NCBI GenBank assembly: GCA_018969425.1
Contig: JAGWYJ010000008.1
Location: forward strand, 1 to 64,000
DNA from: Alphaproteobacteria bacterium
GTDB taxonomy: Bacteria > Pseudomonadota > Alphaproteobacteria > Caulobacterales > Hyphomonadaceae
Length of the DNA: 64,000 nt
Reading direction: 5' to 3'
The notes under the pieces: model-generated
Database searches by the model: none
What the model was told of the DNA's origin: nothing
Seen by the model: the letters and a program-made list of their open reading frames with translations, nothing else
Part shown: one piece after another, positions 16,171-27,227 of the stretch
How the letters are laid out: each line of letters starts with the position of its first letter
Position numbering within the stretch: the stretch's first letter is position 1
Program-made: the position numbers and the translations under genes

Positions 16171-17467
16171 TAAGGACCGGATCTTCACCAATCTCTACGG
16201 CCGCGAGGACTGGCGCCTCGAGGCGGCGCGCCGCCGGGGGGCCTGGAACTCCACGCGCGAACTCATGCAGTTCGGCCCGGAATGGATCTGCGATCAGATC
16301 AAGGCCTCCGGCTTGCGCGGACGCGGCGGCGCAGGGTTTCCGACAGGCCTCAAGTGGACATTCATGCCCAAGACGGTCGGAGCGCGTCCTCACTATCTCG
16401 TGGTCAATGCGGACGAATCCGAGCCCGGCACCTGCAAGGACCGGGACATCATGCGGCACGATCCGCATCTTCTGATCGAGGGCTGTCTTATCGCATCGTT
16501 CGCGATGCGGGCGCACGCCTGCTACATTTATCTGCGCGGGGAATACATCTACGAGCGGGAAACTCTCGAAGCTGCTATCCGGGAGGCCTATGCGGCCGGC
16601 CTGGTCGGTAAGAACGCCTGCGGATCGGGATGGGATTTCGACATCTACTGCCATCACGGCGCGGGAGCGTATATCTGCGGAGAAGAGACGGCGCTTCTCG
16701 AGAGCCTTGAAGGTAAAAAGGGGCAGCCGCGCCTCAAGCCGCCTTTCCCGGCCAATGCGGGTCTCTACGGGTGCCCGACGACAGTCAACAATGTCGAGTC
16801 GATCGCCGTCGCGCCCACCATCCTGCGGCGCGGCGCCTCCTGGTTCGCCGGCTTCGGGCGTCCGAACAACACCGGCACCAAGGTGTTCTGCATCTCAGGC
16901 CACGTCGAGCGTCCCTGCAATGTCGAGGAGGAGATGTCGATCCCGCTTCGCACGCTCATCGAGGAGCATTGCGGCGGCGTTGTCGGCGGCTGGGGCAATC
17001 TCAAGGCGGTCATACCGGGCGGGTCGTCCGTGCCGCTGATCCCGCGGGAAATCTGCGACACTGTCCTCATGGACTTTGACGCGCTGAGAGACGTCAAATC
17101 CGGTCTTGGGACCGCAGCCGTGATCGTCATGGACAAGTCGACGGACATCGTGAAGGCGATCGCCCGCATCGGATATTTCTACAAGCATGAGAGCTGCGGC
17201 CAGTGCACGCCGTGCCGCGAGGGGACGGGCTGGATGTGGCGGGTGCTCGAGCGCATGGCGCGCGGAGAGTCCGAAACCTCAGAAATCGATATGCTTCTTG
17301 ACGTGGCGAGCCAGGTCGAAGGGCACACCATCTGTGCGCTCGGAGATGCGGCGGCGTGGCCGGTTCAGGGTCTGATCCGGCATTTCCGCCACGAGATCGA
17401 GGAGCGGATTGTCAACTACCGCACGGGCCGCCCGCATGTCCCGGGCGCCTCGCTGGCGGCGGAGTAG
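16160..17467 (+). CDS. nuoF: NADH-quinone oxidoreductase subunit F
   Basis: A 435-residue catalytic subunit where NADH gives a hydride to FMN, with cluster N3. The NADH/FMN glycine-rich loop [13 protein letters not shown] is at residues 54-66, the FMN-binding [13 protein letters not shown] near 170, and the 4Fe-4S ligands are C346, C349 and C352 (SCGQCTPC) and C392 (HTICALGD). Its length is normal. nuoG begins 6 bp after its stop. Confidence 0.98.
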   Translation: MLLDKDRIFTNLYGREDWRLEAARRRGAWNSTRELMQFGPEWICDQIKASGLRGRGGAGFPTGLKWTFMPKTVGARPHYLVVNADESEPGTCKDRDIMRHDPHLLIEGCLIASFAMRAHACYIYLRGEYIYERETLEAAIREAYAAGLVGKNACGSGWDFDIYCHHGAGAYICGEETALLESLEGKKGQPRLKPPFPANAGLYGCPTTVNNVESIAVAPTILRRGASWFAGFGRPNNTGTKVFCISGHVERPCNVEEEMSIPLRTLIEEHCGGVVGGWGNLKAVIPGGSSVPLIPREICDTVLMDFDALRDVKSGLGTAAVIVMDKSTDIVKAIARIGYFYKHESCGQCTPCREGTGWMWRVLERMARGESETSEIDMLLDVASQVEGHTICALGDAAAWPVQGLIRHFRHEIEERIVNYRTGRPHVPGASLAAE

Positions 17468-17473
17468 GGCTCG

Positions 17474-19588
17474 ATGAGCGATACGTTCAAGCTGGTCGTC
17501 GACGGAACCGAAGTTGAGGTCCCGAAGTCTTATACCCTGCTGCAGGCGTGTGAGGCGGCTGGCGCGGAGATCCCGCGTTTCTGCTACCATGAACGCCTGT
17601 CCATCGCCGGCAATTGCAGGATGTGTCTTGTGGACTGGGTCGGAGCGCCCAAGCCGATCGCATCGTGCGCACAGACTGTCGGCGATATGAGACCCAATCC
17701 GGACGGCACGCCGCCCCGGGTCGAAACACGGTCGCCGAGGGCTCTGAAGGCCCGTAACGGCGTCATGGAGTTTCTGCTGATCAACCACCCGCTCGACTGT
17801 CCGATCTGCGACCAGGGCGGGGAGTGCGACCTCCAGGACCAGGCGATGGGATTTGGCCGGGCCGCCTCGCGGTACGAGGAGCCCAAGCGGGCCGTCGACG
17901 ACAAGAATATGGGGCCGCTGGTCAAAACTGTGATGACGCGCTGCATCCAGTGTACGCGCTGCGTCCGCTTCGCCGCCGAGGTCGCTGGCGTTGAGGAGAT
18001 CGGTCTGGCCAATCGGGGTGAAGACGCTGAGATCACGACCTATCTCGAGCGTGCTCTGACCTCGGAACTCTCGGGGAACGTCATCGATCTTTGCCCGGTC
18101 GGGGCGCTGACGTCCAAGCCCTACGCGTTCAATGCGCGTCCGTGGGAGCTGCGCAAGACAGAGAGCGTCGATGTCATGGACGCTCTCGGCTCAGCGATCC
18201 GGGTCGACGCCCGCGGTCCGGCGGTGATGAGAATTCTTCCGCGCGTGAACGAAGAGATCAACGAGGAGTGGATCTCCGACAAGACGCGTTTCATCTTCGA
18301 CGGCCTTGCGCGACAGAGGCTGGACAGACCCTATGTGCGGATCGACGGCAAGCTCACGCCGGTGTCCTGGGATGAGGCGCTGAAGGCGGCCTCAGCCGCG
18401 CTTGCCCGGCCGGCCGACCGGATTGGGGCCATCGCGGGTGATCTGGCCTGCGTGGAGGGAATGAAGGCGGCGATGGATCTCCTGGATTCGATAGGGGTCA
18501 AATCCATCGACGGACGTCAGGACGGCGCCGCGCTCGGCATCGGATCGGACGGATCCCGGCTTCCGCGCGAAAGCTGGCTCTTCAACTCCACGATCATGGG
18601 GATCGACGAAGCGGATTATCTCCTTCTGATCGGATCGAACCCCAGAACCGAGGCTCCCGTCCTCAACGCCAGAATTCGTCGAAACTGGCTGCAGAGAGGT
18701 CTTAAGGCCGCATCCATCGGCCCCAGGGCCGATCTGACCTACGAGACGATCGATGCGGGTCGCGGATCGAAGGATCTCGCTTCAATCGTCGATGGGCACC
18801 CTGTCTTCGAGGGTCTGCGAGCGGCGCGTCGTCCCATGATCATCGTCGGCCAGGGAGCCCTGACCGGCGCAGACGGGGCTGCCGTGCTGCATGCGGCGTC
18901 GGCTCTCGCTCAGCGGGTAGGGGCCTTCCGCCCGGAGGAGGGGTGGAACGGGTTTAACATCCTGCATACCGCATCGGCCCGCGTCGGCGCTCTTGATCTT
19001 GGATTTCTCCCGCGGGCGGGAGGGCTCGATGCGGCAGGCGTTCTGAAGGGCGCTGCGGGCGGCTCCATTGAGACAATCCTCCTGATCGGCGCGGATGAGA
19101 TCGATCTCTCGAAGACTGGCGCAGCGACGGTGATCTATGTCGGATCGCATGGCGACGCCGGCGCTCATCGGGCGGACATCATCCTTCCGGCGGCGGCGTA
19201 CACCGAGAAATCCGCGACCTATGTGAACACTGAGGGGCGGATCCAGAGGACGCAGCGCGCGGTGCCGCTTAAGGGCGAGGCGCGCGAGGACTGGGCAATT
19301 TTCCGGGCTCTGTCGGCTTACCTTGGAAAGGCGCTCGGCTACGACACGCTCGCTCAGATTCGTGTGAAACTGGGGGCGGACCATCCGGTGTTCCTGGGCC
19401 TCGATTACGCCCCGGCGACGACACCCGCCAGCGCCTCGCCTCCCTACGGTTCAGCCGGCGCGCTGACAGGAGAGGCCTTCAGGACCGCCGTCACGGCGTT
19501 TCATCTCACCAATCCCATCGCCCGCGCCTCGCAGACGATGGCGGAATGCGCCGAGCTGGCCGCTCGTCCCGCAGCGGCCGCGGAATAG
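17474..19588 (+). CDS. nuoG: NADH-quinone oxidoreductase subunit G
   Basis: A 704-residue subunit with a ferredoxin-like N-terminus and a degenerate molybdopterin-oxidoreductase body. Cluster N1b: C37, C48, C51, C65. Cluster N5: H105, C109, C112, C118. Cluster N4: C157, C160, C163, C207. The extra Cys motif for cluster N7, found in E. coli and Thermus, is absent, as in mitochondria and other alphaproteobacteria. Confidence 0.98.
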   Translation: MSDTFKLVVDGTEVEVPKSYTLLQACEAAGAEIPRFCYHERLSIAGNCRMCLVDWVGAPKPIASCAQTVGDMRPNPDGTPPRVETRSPRALKARNGVMEFLLINHPLDCPICDQGGECDLQDQAMGFGRAASRYEEPKRAVDDKNMGPLVKTVMTRCIQCTRCVRFAAEVAGVEEIGLANRGEDAEITTYLERALTSELSGNVIDLCPVGALTSKPYAFNARPWELRKTESVDVMDALGSAIRVDARGPAVMRILPRVNEEINEEWISDKTRFIFDGLARQRLDRPYVRIDGKLTPVSWDEALKAASAALARPADRIGAIAGDLACVEGMKAAMDLLDSIGVKSIDGRQDGAALGIGSDGSRLPRESWLFNSTIMGIDEADYLLLIGSNPRTEAPVLNARIRRNWLQRGLKAASIGPRADLTYETIDAGRGSKDLASIVDGHPVFEGLRAARRPMIIVGQGALTGADGAAVLHAASALAQRVGAFRPEEGWNGFNILHTASARVGALDLGFLPRAGGLDAAGVLKGAAGGSIETILLIGADEIDLSKTGAATVIYVGSHGDAGAHRADIILPAAAYTEKSATYVNTEGRIQRTQRAVPLKGEAREDWAIFRALSAYLGKALGYDTLAQIRVKLGADHPVFLGLDYAPATTPASASPPYGSAGALTGEAFRTAVTAFHLTNPIARASQTMAECAELAARPAAAAE

Positions 19589-19597
19589 GAGGGGCCC

Positions 19598-20677
19598 ATG
19601 GAACGGATGTTCGAATGGGGCGGCGGCGTCTGGGGGGGCGTGGGTCTCGCAGCCCTTCAGGTGCTCGCCTTTATGGTGGTTCTGCTCATCTCCCTCGCTT
19701 TCCTCCTGCTGATGGACCGCAAGGTCTGGGCGGCGGTTCAGTTGCGCAAGGGTCCGAACGTTGTGGGTCCGTTCGGCCTACTTCAGTCTTTTGCTGACTT
19801 CTTCAAATTCGTTTTCAAGGAAATCGTCATCCCCGCCGGGGCTAACAAGACGGTCTTCATCCTTGCTCCGATCCTGACCCTGACCCTCGCCTTCGTGGGT
19901 TGGGCTGTGGTCCCCGTCGCCCCAGGCTGGGTGATCGCGGATCTCAATGTCGGCGTGCTCTACCTCTTCGCTATCTCGTCGCTGGGCGTCTACGGCATCA
20001 TCATGGGCGGATGGGCGTCTAACTCGAAATACCCCTTTCTCGGCGCTCTTCGGTCTGCAGCGCAGATGGTCTCTTACGAGGTGTCGATCGGGTTTGTGAT
20101 CATCACGGTCCTGCTGCTGGTCGGATCCATGAACCTCACGGATATCGTCGACAGTCAGGCAGGGGGCATCTGGAACTGGCACGCCTTTCTGCTGCGCCCG
20201 GATCGCATTTTGCTCTTCCCGGTCATGTTCACGATGTTCGTCATCTTTTTCATATCCGCGCTTGCGGAGACGAACAGGCCTCCCTTCGACCTCCCGGAAG
20301 CTGAATCCGAGCTCGTGGCGGGCTATCAGGTCGAATATTCCTCTACGCCGTATCTCCTGTTCATGATCGGCGAGTATCTGAACATCGTGATGATGTGCGC
20401 CATGCTGACGATCCTGTTCTTCGGCGGCTGGCACAGTCCGATCCCGATACCGGTGGGCGACATGCCGGACTGGCTGATCTCGCTCGGATCGTTTCTGATG
20501 TTCGCCGTCAAGGTGATCTTCTTCTTCTTCCTTTTCGCGATGGTGAAGGCGATCGTTCCGAGATACCGGTATGACCAGCTGATGCGACTCGGCTGGAAGA
20601 TCTTCCTTCCGACGTCCCTGGCGGCGGTCATTCTCGTCTCCGGCTATCGCGTCTTCACTCACCAGTTCGGGATCTAG
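19598..20677 (+). CDS. nuoH: NADH-quinone oxidoreductase subunit H
   Basis: A 359-residue membrane subunit at the junction of the two arms, lining the quinone channel. It has about eight transmembrane helices. The conserved [20 protein letters not shown] (near residue 45) and [20 protein letters not shown] (near 223), with the acidic residues implicated in coupling, are both intact. GGAGGGGCCC precedes ATG 19598. Confidence 0.98.
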   Translation: MERMFEWGGGVWGGVGLAALQVLAFMVVLLISLAFLLLMDRKVWAAVQLRKGPNVVGPFGLLQSFADFFKFVFKEIVIPAGANKTVFILAPILTLTLAFVGWAVVPVAPGWVIADLNVGVLYLFAISSLGVYGIIMGGWASNSKYPFLGALRSAAQMVSYEVSIGFVIITVLLLVGSMNLTDIVDSQAGGIWNWHAFLLRPDRILLFPVMFTMFVIFFISALAETNRPPFDLPEAESELVAGYQVEYSSTPYLLFMIGEYLNIVMMCAMLTILFFGGWHSPIPIPVGDMPDWLISLGSFLMFAVKVIFFFFLFAMVKAIVPRYRYDQLMRLGWKIFLPTSLAAVILVSGYRVFTHQFGI

Positions 20678-20686
20678 GGGCCAGGA

Positions 20687-21172
20687 ATGTCCATCGGTCA
20701 GGCCATACGCGGAGCGATGCTGACAGACTTCCTGTCGGCGTTCATGCTTTCCATGCGTCAGTTCTTTACGCGGAAGGCGACAATCAATTACCCCTTCGAG
20801 AAAGGGCCGCTTTCGTCCCGCTTCCGGGGCGAGCACGCGCTGAGACGTTATCCCAATGGGGAAGAGCGCTGTATCGCGTGCAAACTCTGCGAGGCGATCT
20901 GCCCGGCGCAGGCGATCACCATCGAGGCCGAACCCCGGGAAGACGGGAGCCGCCGGACCACCCGGTACGATATCGACATGGTGAAGTGCATCTACTGCGG
21001 CTTCTGCCAGGAAGCCTGCCCGGTGGATGCGATCGTGGAAGGCCCCAATTTCGAGTTTGCGACCGAGACCCGGGAAGAGCTCTATTACGACAAGGAGCGT
21101 CTTCTGGATAACGGCGACCGCTGGGAGCGGGAGATTGCAAGAAATCTGGAACTGGACGCCCGCTATCGTTAG
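20687..21172 (+). CDS. nuoI: NADH-quinone oxidoreductase subunit I
   Basis: A 161-residue 8Fe-type ferredoxin subunit with clusters N6a and N6b. Two Cx2Cx2Cx3CP sets are present: C62, C65, C68, C72 and C101, C104, C107, C111. An N-terminal amphipathic helix binds it to the membrane arm. The [20 protein letters not shown] motif is typical. Confidence 0.98.
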   Translation: MSIGQAIRGAMLTDFLSAFMLSMRQFFTRKATINYPFEKGPLSSRFRGEHALRRYPNGEERCIACKLCEAICPAQAITIEAEPREDGSRRTTRYDIDMVKCIYCGFCQEACPVDAIVEGPNFEFATETREELYYDKERLLDNGDRWEREIARNLELDARYR

Positions 21173-21237
21173 AAGGACTGCGCGCGGTCGGCGGGGCCGC
21201 GAGTCGAATTGAACACTGGCCCTCCGGACGGAGCGGT

Positions 21238-21861
21238 TTGGATCTTGAACAGGCGGGAACCAGCGTGCTGCTGATCGCGTTTTACATTCTCTCGAGCGTG
21301 GTCGTGCTGTCGGCCCTGTTCGTCATCGCCGCCCGCAACCCGGTTCACTCCGTGCTGTGGCTCATTTGCGCCTTCTTCACCTCTGCCGGCCTTCTCGTCC
21401 TGATCGGGGCGGAGTTCCTCGCCATGCTGCTGGTGGTCGTCTATGTCGGGGCGGTCGCCGTGCTCTTCCTGTTCGTGGTGATGATGCTCGACGTCGACTT
21501 CGTCGAACTTAAGCAGGGCTTCCTTTCCTATCTTCCCGCCGGTGCGCTACTGGGGCTGGCGCTGCTTGCGGAAATCGCCGTCGTAGCGGTCGCCGCCTCT
21601 TCGCGCGCCCCGAGCGGGACGTTTGATCCGAAGCCCGGGGCGCAGACGAACGCCGAAGCGCTGTCGAAAGTCATCTATACGGACAACCTCCTGCTCTTCC
21701 AGATGGCGGGAGTGGTTCTGCTGATCGCAATGATCGGGGCTATCGTACTGACCCTGCGATCCCGTCCCCACGTGCGACGTCAGTCCGCCGCTCAACAGAC
21801 AACCCGTCGCCGGGAAGATGCTGTGGAACTTATCGACGTCAAACCAGGACAGGGGCTGTAA
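21238..21861 (+). CDS. nuoJ: NADH-quinone oxidoreductase subunit J
   Basis: A 207-residue membrane subunit with five predicted helices. [27 protein letters not shown] (residues about 59-85) is the standard helix 3 region. The C-terminal ~35 residues are hydrophilic and basic. The best start is TTG 21238 with CGGACGGAGCGG upstream; a GTG at 21263 is out of frame. It is preceded by a 65-nt gap, the largest in the nuo operon apart from the one at nuoE/nuoF. Confidence 0.93.
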   Translation: MDLEQAGTSVLLIAFYILSSVVVLSALFVIAARNPVHSVLWLICAFFTSAGLLVLIGAEFLAMLLVVVYVGAVAVLFLFVVMMLDVDFVELKQGFLSYLPAGALLGLALLAEIAVVAVAASSRAPSGTFDPKPGAQTNAEALSKVIYTDNLLLFQMAGVVLLIAMIGAIVLTLRSRPHVRRQSAAQQTTRRREDAVELIDVKPGQGL

Positions 21862-21863
21862 CC

Positions 21864-22178
21864 ATGGCTGGAACACTGGGCGTTGAACACTATCTTGCCG
21901 TCTCCGCCGCTCTCTTCACGATCGGCGTTGTCGGCATATTCGTGAACCGCAAGAACATCATCGTCATTCTCATGGCGATCGAACTCATTCTCTTGTCGGT
22001 CAACATCAACCTCGTCGCCTTTTCCGCTTTCAACGGGGATCTGGCCGGGCAGGTCTTCGCCTTGATGGTGCTGACCGTCGCCGCCGCGGAAGCGGCGGTG
22101 GGCCTCGCCATTCTTGTGGTCTACTTCCGCAATCGCGGAGAGATCGCTGTTGAAAACGTGAGCGTGTTGCGCGGTTAG
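21864..22178 (+). CDS. nuoK: NADH-quinone oxidoreductase subunit K
   Basis: A 104-residue membrane subunit with three helices related to Mrp antiporter subunit MnhC. The Glu residues of the proton path are seen in [17 protein letters not shown] (about residues 37-53) and [14 protein letters not shown] (about 71-84). ATG 21864 follows the nuoJ stop by 2 nt. Confidence 0.97.
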   Translation: MAGTLGVEHYLAVSAALFTIGVVGIFVNRKNIIVILMAIELILLSVNINLVAFSAFNGDLAGQVFALMVLTVAAAEAAVGLAILVVYFRNRGEIAVENVSVLRG

Positions 22179-22199
22179 GCGAGGGAAGGGAGCAGAGGC

Positions 22200-24314
22200 G
22201 TGGGCTGGCAGGATTTAGCCGCACTACTGATCGTGTTCGCACCAGGCGTCGCCGCCGTAACGGCGGGTCTGGGGCAACGTTTCCTCGGGGACCGGGGAGC
22301 GATGGCGATTACGACAGCTCTCGTCGTGTCGGCGGCCCTCGCCGCCGGAACGCTGTTTTTTAAGCATACGTTCGGCGCCCATGAAGGCGCCGCCCACGGT
22401 CACACGATCGTTCTGGCCCGGTGGATCGATATCGGAACGTTCATCGCCAACTGGGCTATCCGGGTGGATACGCTTTCGGTTGTGATGATGTTCGTGGTCA
22501 CCAGCGTCTCCGCGCTCGTCCATATCTATTCGATCGGCTACATGGAGGAGGACCCCCACAGGGCCCGTTTCTTCTCCTACCTCTCCCTTTTCACCTTCGC
22601 CATGCTGATGCTGGTGACGTCGGACAACTTCGTCCAGCTGTTCTTTGGCTGGGAAGGGGTGGGTCTGGCCTCCTATCTGCTCATCGGTTTCTGGTACAAG
22701 AAGGCCTCTGCGAACTCCGCCGCCATCAAGGCGTTCGTGGTCAACCGGGTCGGGGATGTCGGTTTCGCGCTCGGGATCATGGCCCTGGTGTTCCTTATTC
22801 AGGTTCCGCAGGCGTCGATCGCCGCCGACGGAACGGTGGCGGCAACCTATCTTCAGCAGGCGGGCATTGAGACCTTCTCCAGCGTCCAGTTCGAGACTGT
22901 CTTCGCCGTCATTCAGAACAACCTTCTCGTTCAGCCGATCGGAGCCCTGCAAGCGGTTCCGGTTCAGTCGGCCTCGTTCGAGTTTCTGGGCCAGTACGTC
23001 TACGGGCTCGAGATTGTGGGTATCCTTCTGTTCATCGGCGCGATGGGCAAGTCGGCGCAGTTCCTCCTTCACACCTGGCTTCCCGACGCCATGGAGGGTC
23101 CGACGCCGGTCTCGGCTCTCATTCATGCTGCAACCATGGTCACGGCGGGCGTGTTCCTCGTCTGCCGCTGCTCGACGATTTACGAGTTCACCACCGTCGC
23201 GGCGATGATCATCACCCTTGTCGGGGCCGTTACGTGCTTCTTCGCCGCAACGGTGGGCCTCGCACAGAACGATATCAAGCGGGTGATCGCCTACTCAACG
23301 TGCTCGCAGCTGGGATACATGTTTTTCGCCGCCGGCCTCGGCGCTTATCAGGCGGCGATGTTCCATCTCTTCACGCACGCCTTCTTCAAGGCGCTTCTCT
23401 TCCTGTCGGCCGGAGCGGTTATTCACGGGCTGCATCACGAGCAGGACATGAGACGGATGGGGGGCCTCTGGAAGAAGATGCCGCTCACCTACGTCATGAT
23501 GCTTCTGGGAACTCTCGCCCTGACAGGGGTGGGACTGCCCGGGGTCGAGCAGGCGCATGTGGGCTTTGCGGGCTTCTTCTCGAAGGACGCGATCATCGAA
23601 GTCGCGTACGCATCCCATGACGCTTTGGGTCCGCTGGCCTTCTGGCTGTCGATCGGGGCGGCCTTCCTGACGTCGTTCTATTCGTGGCGCCTGATGTTCA
23701 TGACCTTCCACGGTCAGACCCGCGCCGATCACCATGCCTACGACGACGCTCATGACGCGCCCTGGGTCATGGCCCTCCCGCTTATTCTGCTGGCTGTCGG
23801 GGCGGTGCTGGCCGGAGGGGTCTTCTATGACGCCTTCGTCGATCATCATCAGGCGGACTTCTGGGGATCAGCCATCTTCACGGCGCCGGACAACCATGTC
23901 CTCCATGATCGCCATGACGTTCCGTTCTGGGTGCTTCTCGCCCCCGCCGGGGCCTGGATCAGCGGTCTTTTGTTCGCCACCTATTTCTACATCCTTCGTC
24001 CCGCGCTCCCGCGGCGGATGGCTGCAAACGGCGGGCCGCTCCACAGCTTCCTGTCGAACAAGTGGTATTTCGACGAGCTCTATTCGTTTGTCTTCGTGCG
24101 CGGAGCGGCTCTTCTCGGCGACCTGTTCTGGAAGGTCGGCGACCGGAAGATCATCGACGGTCTTGGTCCGGACGGGGCGACCCGGCTTGCGCAGGCAGGG
24201 GCCGGGGGACTTTCAAGGCTGCATACCGGTTATCTGTTCCACTACGCCCTGGTCATTCTTCTCTCGGCAGTCGCGTTCGGGGCGGCGGTTCTTTTCGGCC
24301 AGGCGAGGGGCTGA
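22200..24314 (+). CDS. nuoL: NADH-quinone oxidoreductase subunit L
   Basis: A 704-residue antiporter-like proton-pumping subunit with the long C-terminal lateral helix. FGWEGVGLASYLLIGFW (about residue 150), MGKSAQFLLHTWLPDAMEGPTPVSALIHAATMV (split by the pump Lys) and the second-half LTH motif are intact. The GTG start at 22200 follows GGGAAGGGAGCAGAGGC. Confidence 0.97.
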   Translation: MGWQDLAALLIVFAPGVAAVTAGLGQRFLGDRGAMAITTALVVSAALAAGTLFFKHTFGAHEGAAHGHTIVLARWIDIGTFIANWAIRVDTLSVVMMFVVTSVSALVHIYSIGYMEEDPHRARFFSYLSLFTFAMLMLVTSDNFVQLFFGWEGVGLASYLLIGFWYKKASANSAAIKAFVVNRVGDVGFALGIMALVFLIQVPQASIAADGTVAATYLQQAGIETFSSVQFETVFAVIQNNLLVQPIGALQAVPVQSASFEFLGQYVYGLEIVGILLFIGAMGKSAQFLLHTWLPDAMEGPTPVSALIHAATMVTAGVFLVCRCSTIYEFTTVAAMIITLVGAVTCFFAATVGLAQNDIKRVIAYSTCSQLGYMFFAAGLGAYQAAMFHLFTHAFFKALLFLSAGAVIHGLHHEQDMRRMGGLWKKMPLTYVMMLLGTLALTGVGLPGVEQAHVGFAGFFSKDAIIEVAYASHDALGPLAFWLSIGAAFLTSFYSWRLMFMTFHGQTRADHHAYDDAHDAPWVMALPLILLAVGAVLAGGVFYDAFVDHHQADFWGSAIFTAPDNHVLHDRHDVPFWVLLAPAGAWISGLLFATYFYILRPALPRRMAANGGPLHSFLSNKWYFDELYSFVFVRGAALLGDLFWKVGDRKIIDGLGPDGATRLAQAGAGGLSRLHTGYLFHYALVILLSAVAFGAAVLFGQARG

Positions 24315-24317
24315 CGC

Positions 24318-25793
24318 ATGAACGGTTTGCCTCTTCTCAGTCTGACGACTTTTCTGCCTCTGGCGGGCGCGCTGGTCGTGACGGCTCTTCGCATGGCGGG
24401 GGGCGCGCGCCTTGCTGACGGCGCTTCAAAGCCGATCGCTCTGATTGTCTCTCTGGCGTGTCTCGTCGTGTCGCTGATCGCCCTTCAGCAGTTCGATCCC
24501 TCCCAGTCAGGGTTTCAGCTGGTTGAGAAAGTCGCCTGGTATGACGGCGTGTCCTACCATCTGGGCGTCGACGGGATGGCGATCCTGCTCGTGGTGCTGA
24601 CGACCGCGCTGACCCCGCTCTGCATCCTCTGGAGTTTCAAGTCGGTCGAGGAGCGCGTCTCCGACTATATGATCGCGTTCCTTGTTCTTGAGACGCTGAT
24701 GATCGGGGTTTTCTGCGCTCTCGATCTGATGCTGTTCTACGTCTTCTTCGAAGGCGGCCTCATTCCGATGTTCCTGATCATCGGCGTATGGGGCGGCAAA
24801 AACCGGCTTTATGCGGCTTTCAAGTTCTTTCTCTATACCCTTCTCGGATCGCTCCTCCTGCTGGCGGCGATGATCTACATGTACGTAACGGTTGGGACGA
24901 CCGACGTGCAGACGCTGCAGGACTATCCGTTCGATCCCGGCGTTCAGACTTGGCTGTGGCTGGCGTTCCTCGCCTCATTCGCGGTGAAGCTGCCCATGTG
25001 GCCGGTCCACACCTGGCTGCCGGACGCACACGTGGAGGCGCCCACGGCAGGCTCGGTGATCCTGGCGGGCGTGCTCCTGAAGATGGGCGGCTACGGTTTC
25101 CTTCGCTTCTCTCTTCCAATGTTCCCGGACGCCTCGATCCTGTTCCAGCCCCTGATGTTCATTCTCAGCGTGACGGCCATCATCTACGCCTCGCTGGTCG
25201 CGTTCCGTCAAACCGATATCAAGAAACTCATCGCGTACTCGTCGGTCGCGCACATGGGTTTCGTGACCCTGGGGATATTCGCATTCAACGAGGCGGGTAT
25301 TCAGGGCGCGATATTCCAGATGATCTCGCACGGGGTCATTTCCGGCGCGCTCTTCTTCTGCGTCGGCGTTATCTACGACCGGATGCACACCCGTGAGATC
25401 GCCTTCTACGGCGGCCTTGTTCACAGAATGCCGGTCTATGCGGCGCTGTTCATGCTGTTTTCGATGGCGAATGTGGGTCTGCCGGGAACAAGCGGCTTTG
25501 TGGGGGAGCTGATGACCATGGTGGGAGGTTTCCAGGCCTCCTCATGGGCGGCTGCGGGGGCTGCGGTCGGGGTGATCCTGTCGGCCGTATACATGCTGAC
25601 CCTTTATCGTCGGACGGTGTTCGGAGAGATGACGAACGAGAAGCTGTTCGATATCCGCGACGTGACGTTCACCGAGTTTTTCATTCTCGGTCTCCTCGCC
25701 GTGTTCGCTCTCGGGCTGGGCGTCTCTCCGTCGGTTGTCTTCGACATCACCGAGGGCTCAACCCGCGATATTCTCCAGATGATCGGGAAATAG
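24318..25793 (+). CDS. nuoM: NADH-quinone oxidoreductase subunit M
   Basis: A 491-residue antiporter-like pumping subunit with about 14 helices. [20 protein letters not shown] (near residue 140) holds the helix-5 Glu, and [20 protein letters not shown] (near 223) has the helix-7 Lys. It starts 3 bp after nuoL. Confidence 0.98.
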   Translation: MNGLPLLSLTTFLPLAGALVVTALRMAGGARLADGASKPIALIVSLACLVVSLIALQQFDPSQSGFQLVEKVAWYDGVSYHLGVDGMAILLVVLTTALTPLCILWSFKSVEERVSDYMIAFLVLETLMIGVFCALDLMLFYVFFEGGLIPMFLIIGVWGGKNRLYAAFKFFLYTLLGSLLLLAAMIYMYVTVGTTDVQTLQDYPFDPGVQTWLWLAFLASFAVKLPMWPVHTWLPDAHVEAPTAGSVILAGVLLKMGGYGFLRFSLPMFPDASILFQPLMFILSVTAIIYASLVAFRQTDIKKLIAYSSVAHMGFVTLGIFAFNEAGIQGAIFQMISHGVISGALFFCVGVIYDRMHTREIAFYGGLVHRMPVYAALFMLFSMANVGLPGTSGFVGELMTMVGGFQASSWAAAGAAVGVILSAVYMLTLYRRTVFGEMTNEKLFDIRDVTFTEFFILGLLAVFALGLGVSPSVVFDITEGSTRDILQMIGK

Positions 25794-25803
25794 GACCGCA
25801 GCG

Positions 25804-27222
25804 ATGGATCTCCTGACCGATTTTCACTCAGCCGCTCCGGAAGTGCTCCTCGCCCTTTTCGGTGTCGGCGGCGTCCTGTTCGGCGCTATCGCCGGCGACC
25901 GGTCCAGCGGGGTGGTGCGCCTTGCATCCGCTCTGGCCCTTGTCGCAGCCTCGGTTCTGTCATTCGGACGTATGGGCGCCGCGGAGGAGGCCTTCAACGG
26001 CCTTTACCTGTCGACGCCCTTCGCCAGCCTCGCCAAGGCAGTCGCCTACGCCATGGCTGCGGTCGCCCTCGCCATGTCGGGGGCGAGCGTTCGCGGCACG
26101 GGTCTTGAGCGCTATGAATTCTCGCTGCTGACGGTCTTCGCATCGCTAGGGGCTGGGATCATGCTGTCGGCGAATGATCTCATGGCCCTTTATATGGGAA
26201 TCGAGACGCTCTCGCTTTCGTCCTATGTCCTCGCGGCCTTCGCACGGGACAATCTGCGCTCCGCGGAAGCCGGTCTCAAATACTTCGTCCTCGGAGCGCT
26301 CGCTTCCGGGCTGCTGCTGTACGGCGCATCGCTGATCTACGGTTTTGCAGGAGGTACGCGCTTTGACGTCATCGCCGCCGCCGATCCGTCCGTGGGTCTG
26401 ATTTTCGGTCTCGTCCTGCTTCTGACGGGGCTTGCCTTCAAGGCGTCCGCAGCCCCGTTCCATATCTGGACGCCCGACGTCTACGAAGGCGCGCCGACGC
26501 CGGTGGTCAGCTTTTTCGCCACCGCTCCGAAGATCGCCGCCGTCGCCCTGATGGCGGGAGTCCTGTTTCGGGCATTCGGTCCTCACCAGGCGTCCTGGCA
26601 GAGCGTGGTCGCCATTCTTTCGGCCATGTCGATGCTTATCGGAGCCTTCGGCGCGCTGCGTCAGAACAGCCTCAAACGCATCCTGGCCTATTCGTCGATT
26701 TCTAACGTGGGCTTCGCGCTCATTGCGATCGCTGCGGGACCTGAGGCAGGGGCGCCGGCTGTGCTTGTCTATATGTCCTTGTATGTGATCGCCACGCTCG
26801 GTCTGTTCGCAGGTCTTCTCGGGTTGCGACGCAAGGGCCAGGCGCTCGATCAGGTCTCCGATCTCAACGGCCTTCTGAAGCACAAGCCGGGCATCGCCCT
26901 CGGTCTCATGACGCTGATTTTCTCAGTCGCCGGGATTCCGCCCGCAGTTGGCTTCTGGGGCAAGGTGCAGGTCTTCGAGGCCGCCTTGCGGACTGACCTT
27001 CTCTGGCTTGTGCTTGTGGGGGCCCTCGCGAGCGTCGTTTCGCTGGGTTATTATCTGCGTCTCGTCTGGGCGATGATGATGAAACCGGCGGGCGAGGCTT
27101 TGGACAGTTCTGACTTCGGCACGGGGCTTGTGGTCACAGCGACGGCTCTGCTCAGTTTTCCGGCGCTCACCATCCTCATCGGACGCGTTCTGGAGCTTGC
27201 CGCTCAGGCGAGCGTCGGCTGA
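25804..27222 (+). CDS. nuoN: NADH-quinone oxidoreductase subunit N
   Basis: A 472-residue antiporter-like pumping subunit, the last of the complex I genes. MALYMGIETLSLSSYVLAAF (near residue 128), FKASAAPFHIWTPDVYEGAP (near 218) and LKRILAYSSISNVGFALIA (near 293) contain the conserved charged residues. birA begins 5 bp after the stop, so the transcript likely continues. Confidence 0.97.
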   Translation: MDLLTDFHSAAPEVLLALFGVGGVLFGAIAGDRSSGVVRLASALALVAASVLSFGRMGAAEEAFNGLYLSTPFASLAKAVAYAMAAVALAMSGASVRGTGLERYEFSLLTVFASLGAGIMLSANDLMALYMGIETLSLSSYVLAAFARDNLRSAEAGLKYFVLGALASGLLLYGASLIYGFAGGTRFDVIAAADPSVGLIFGLVLLLTGLAFKASAAPFHIWTPDVYEGAPTPVVSFFATAPKIAAVALMAGVLFRAFGPHQASWQSVVAILSAMSMLIGAFGALRQNSLKRILAYSSISNVGFALIAIAAGPEAGAPAVLVYMSLYVIATLGLFAGLLGLRRKGQALDQVSDLNGLLKHKPGIALGLMTLIFSVAGIPPAVGFWGKVQVFEAALRTDLLWLVLVGALASVVSLGYYLRLVWAMMMKPAGEALDSSDFGTGLVVTATALLSFPALTILIGRVLELAAQASVG

Positions 27223-27227
27223 TCTGA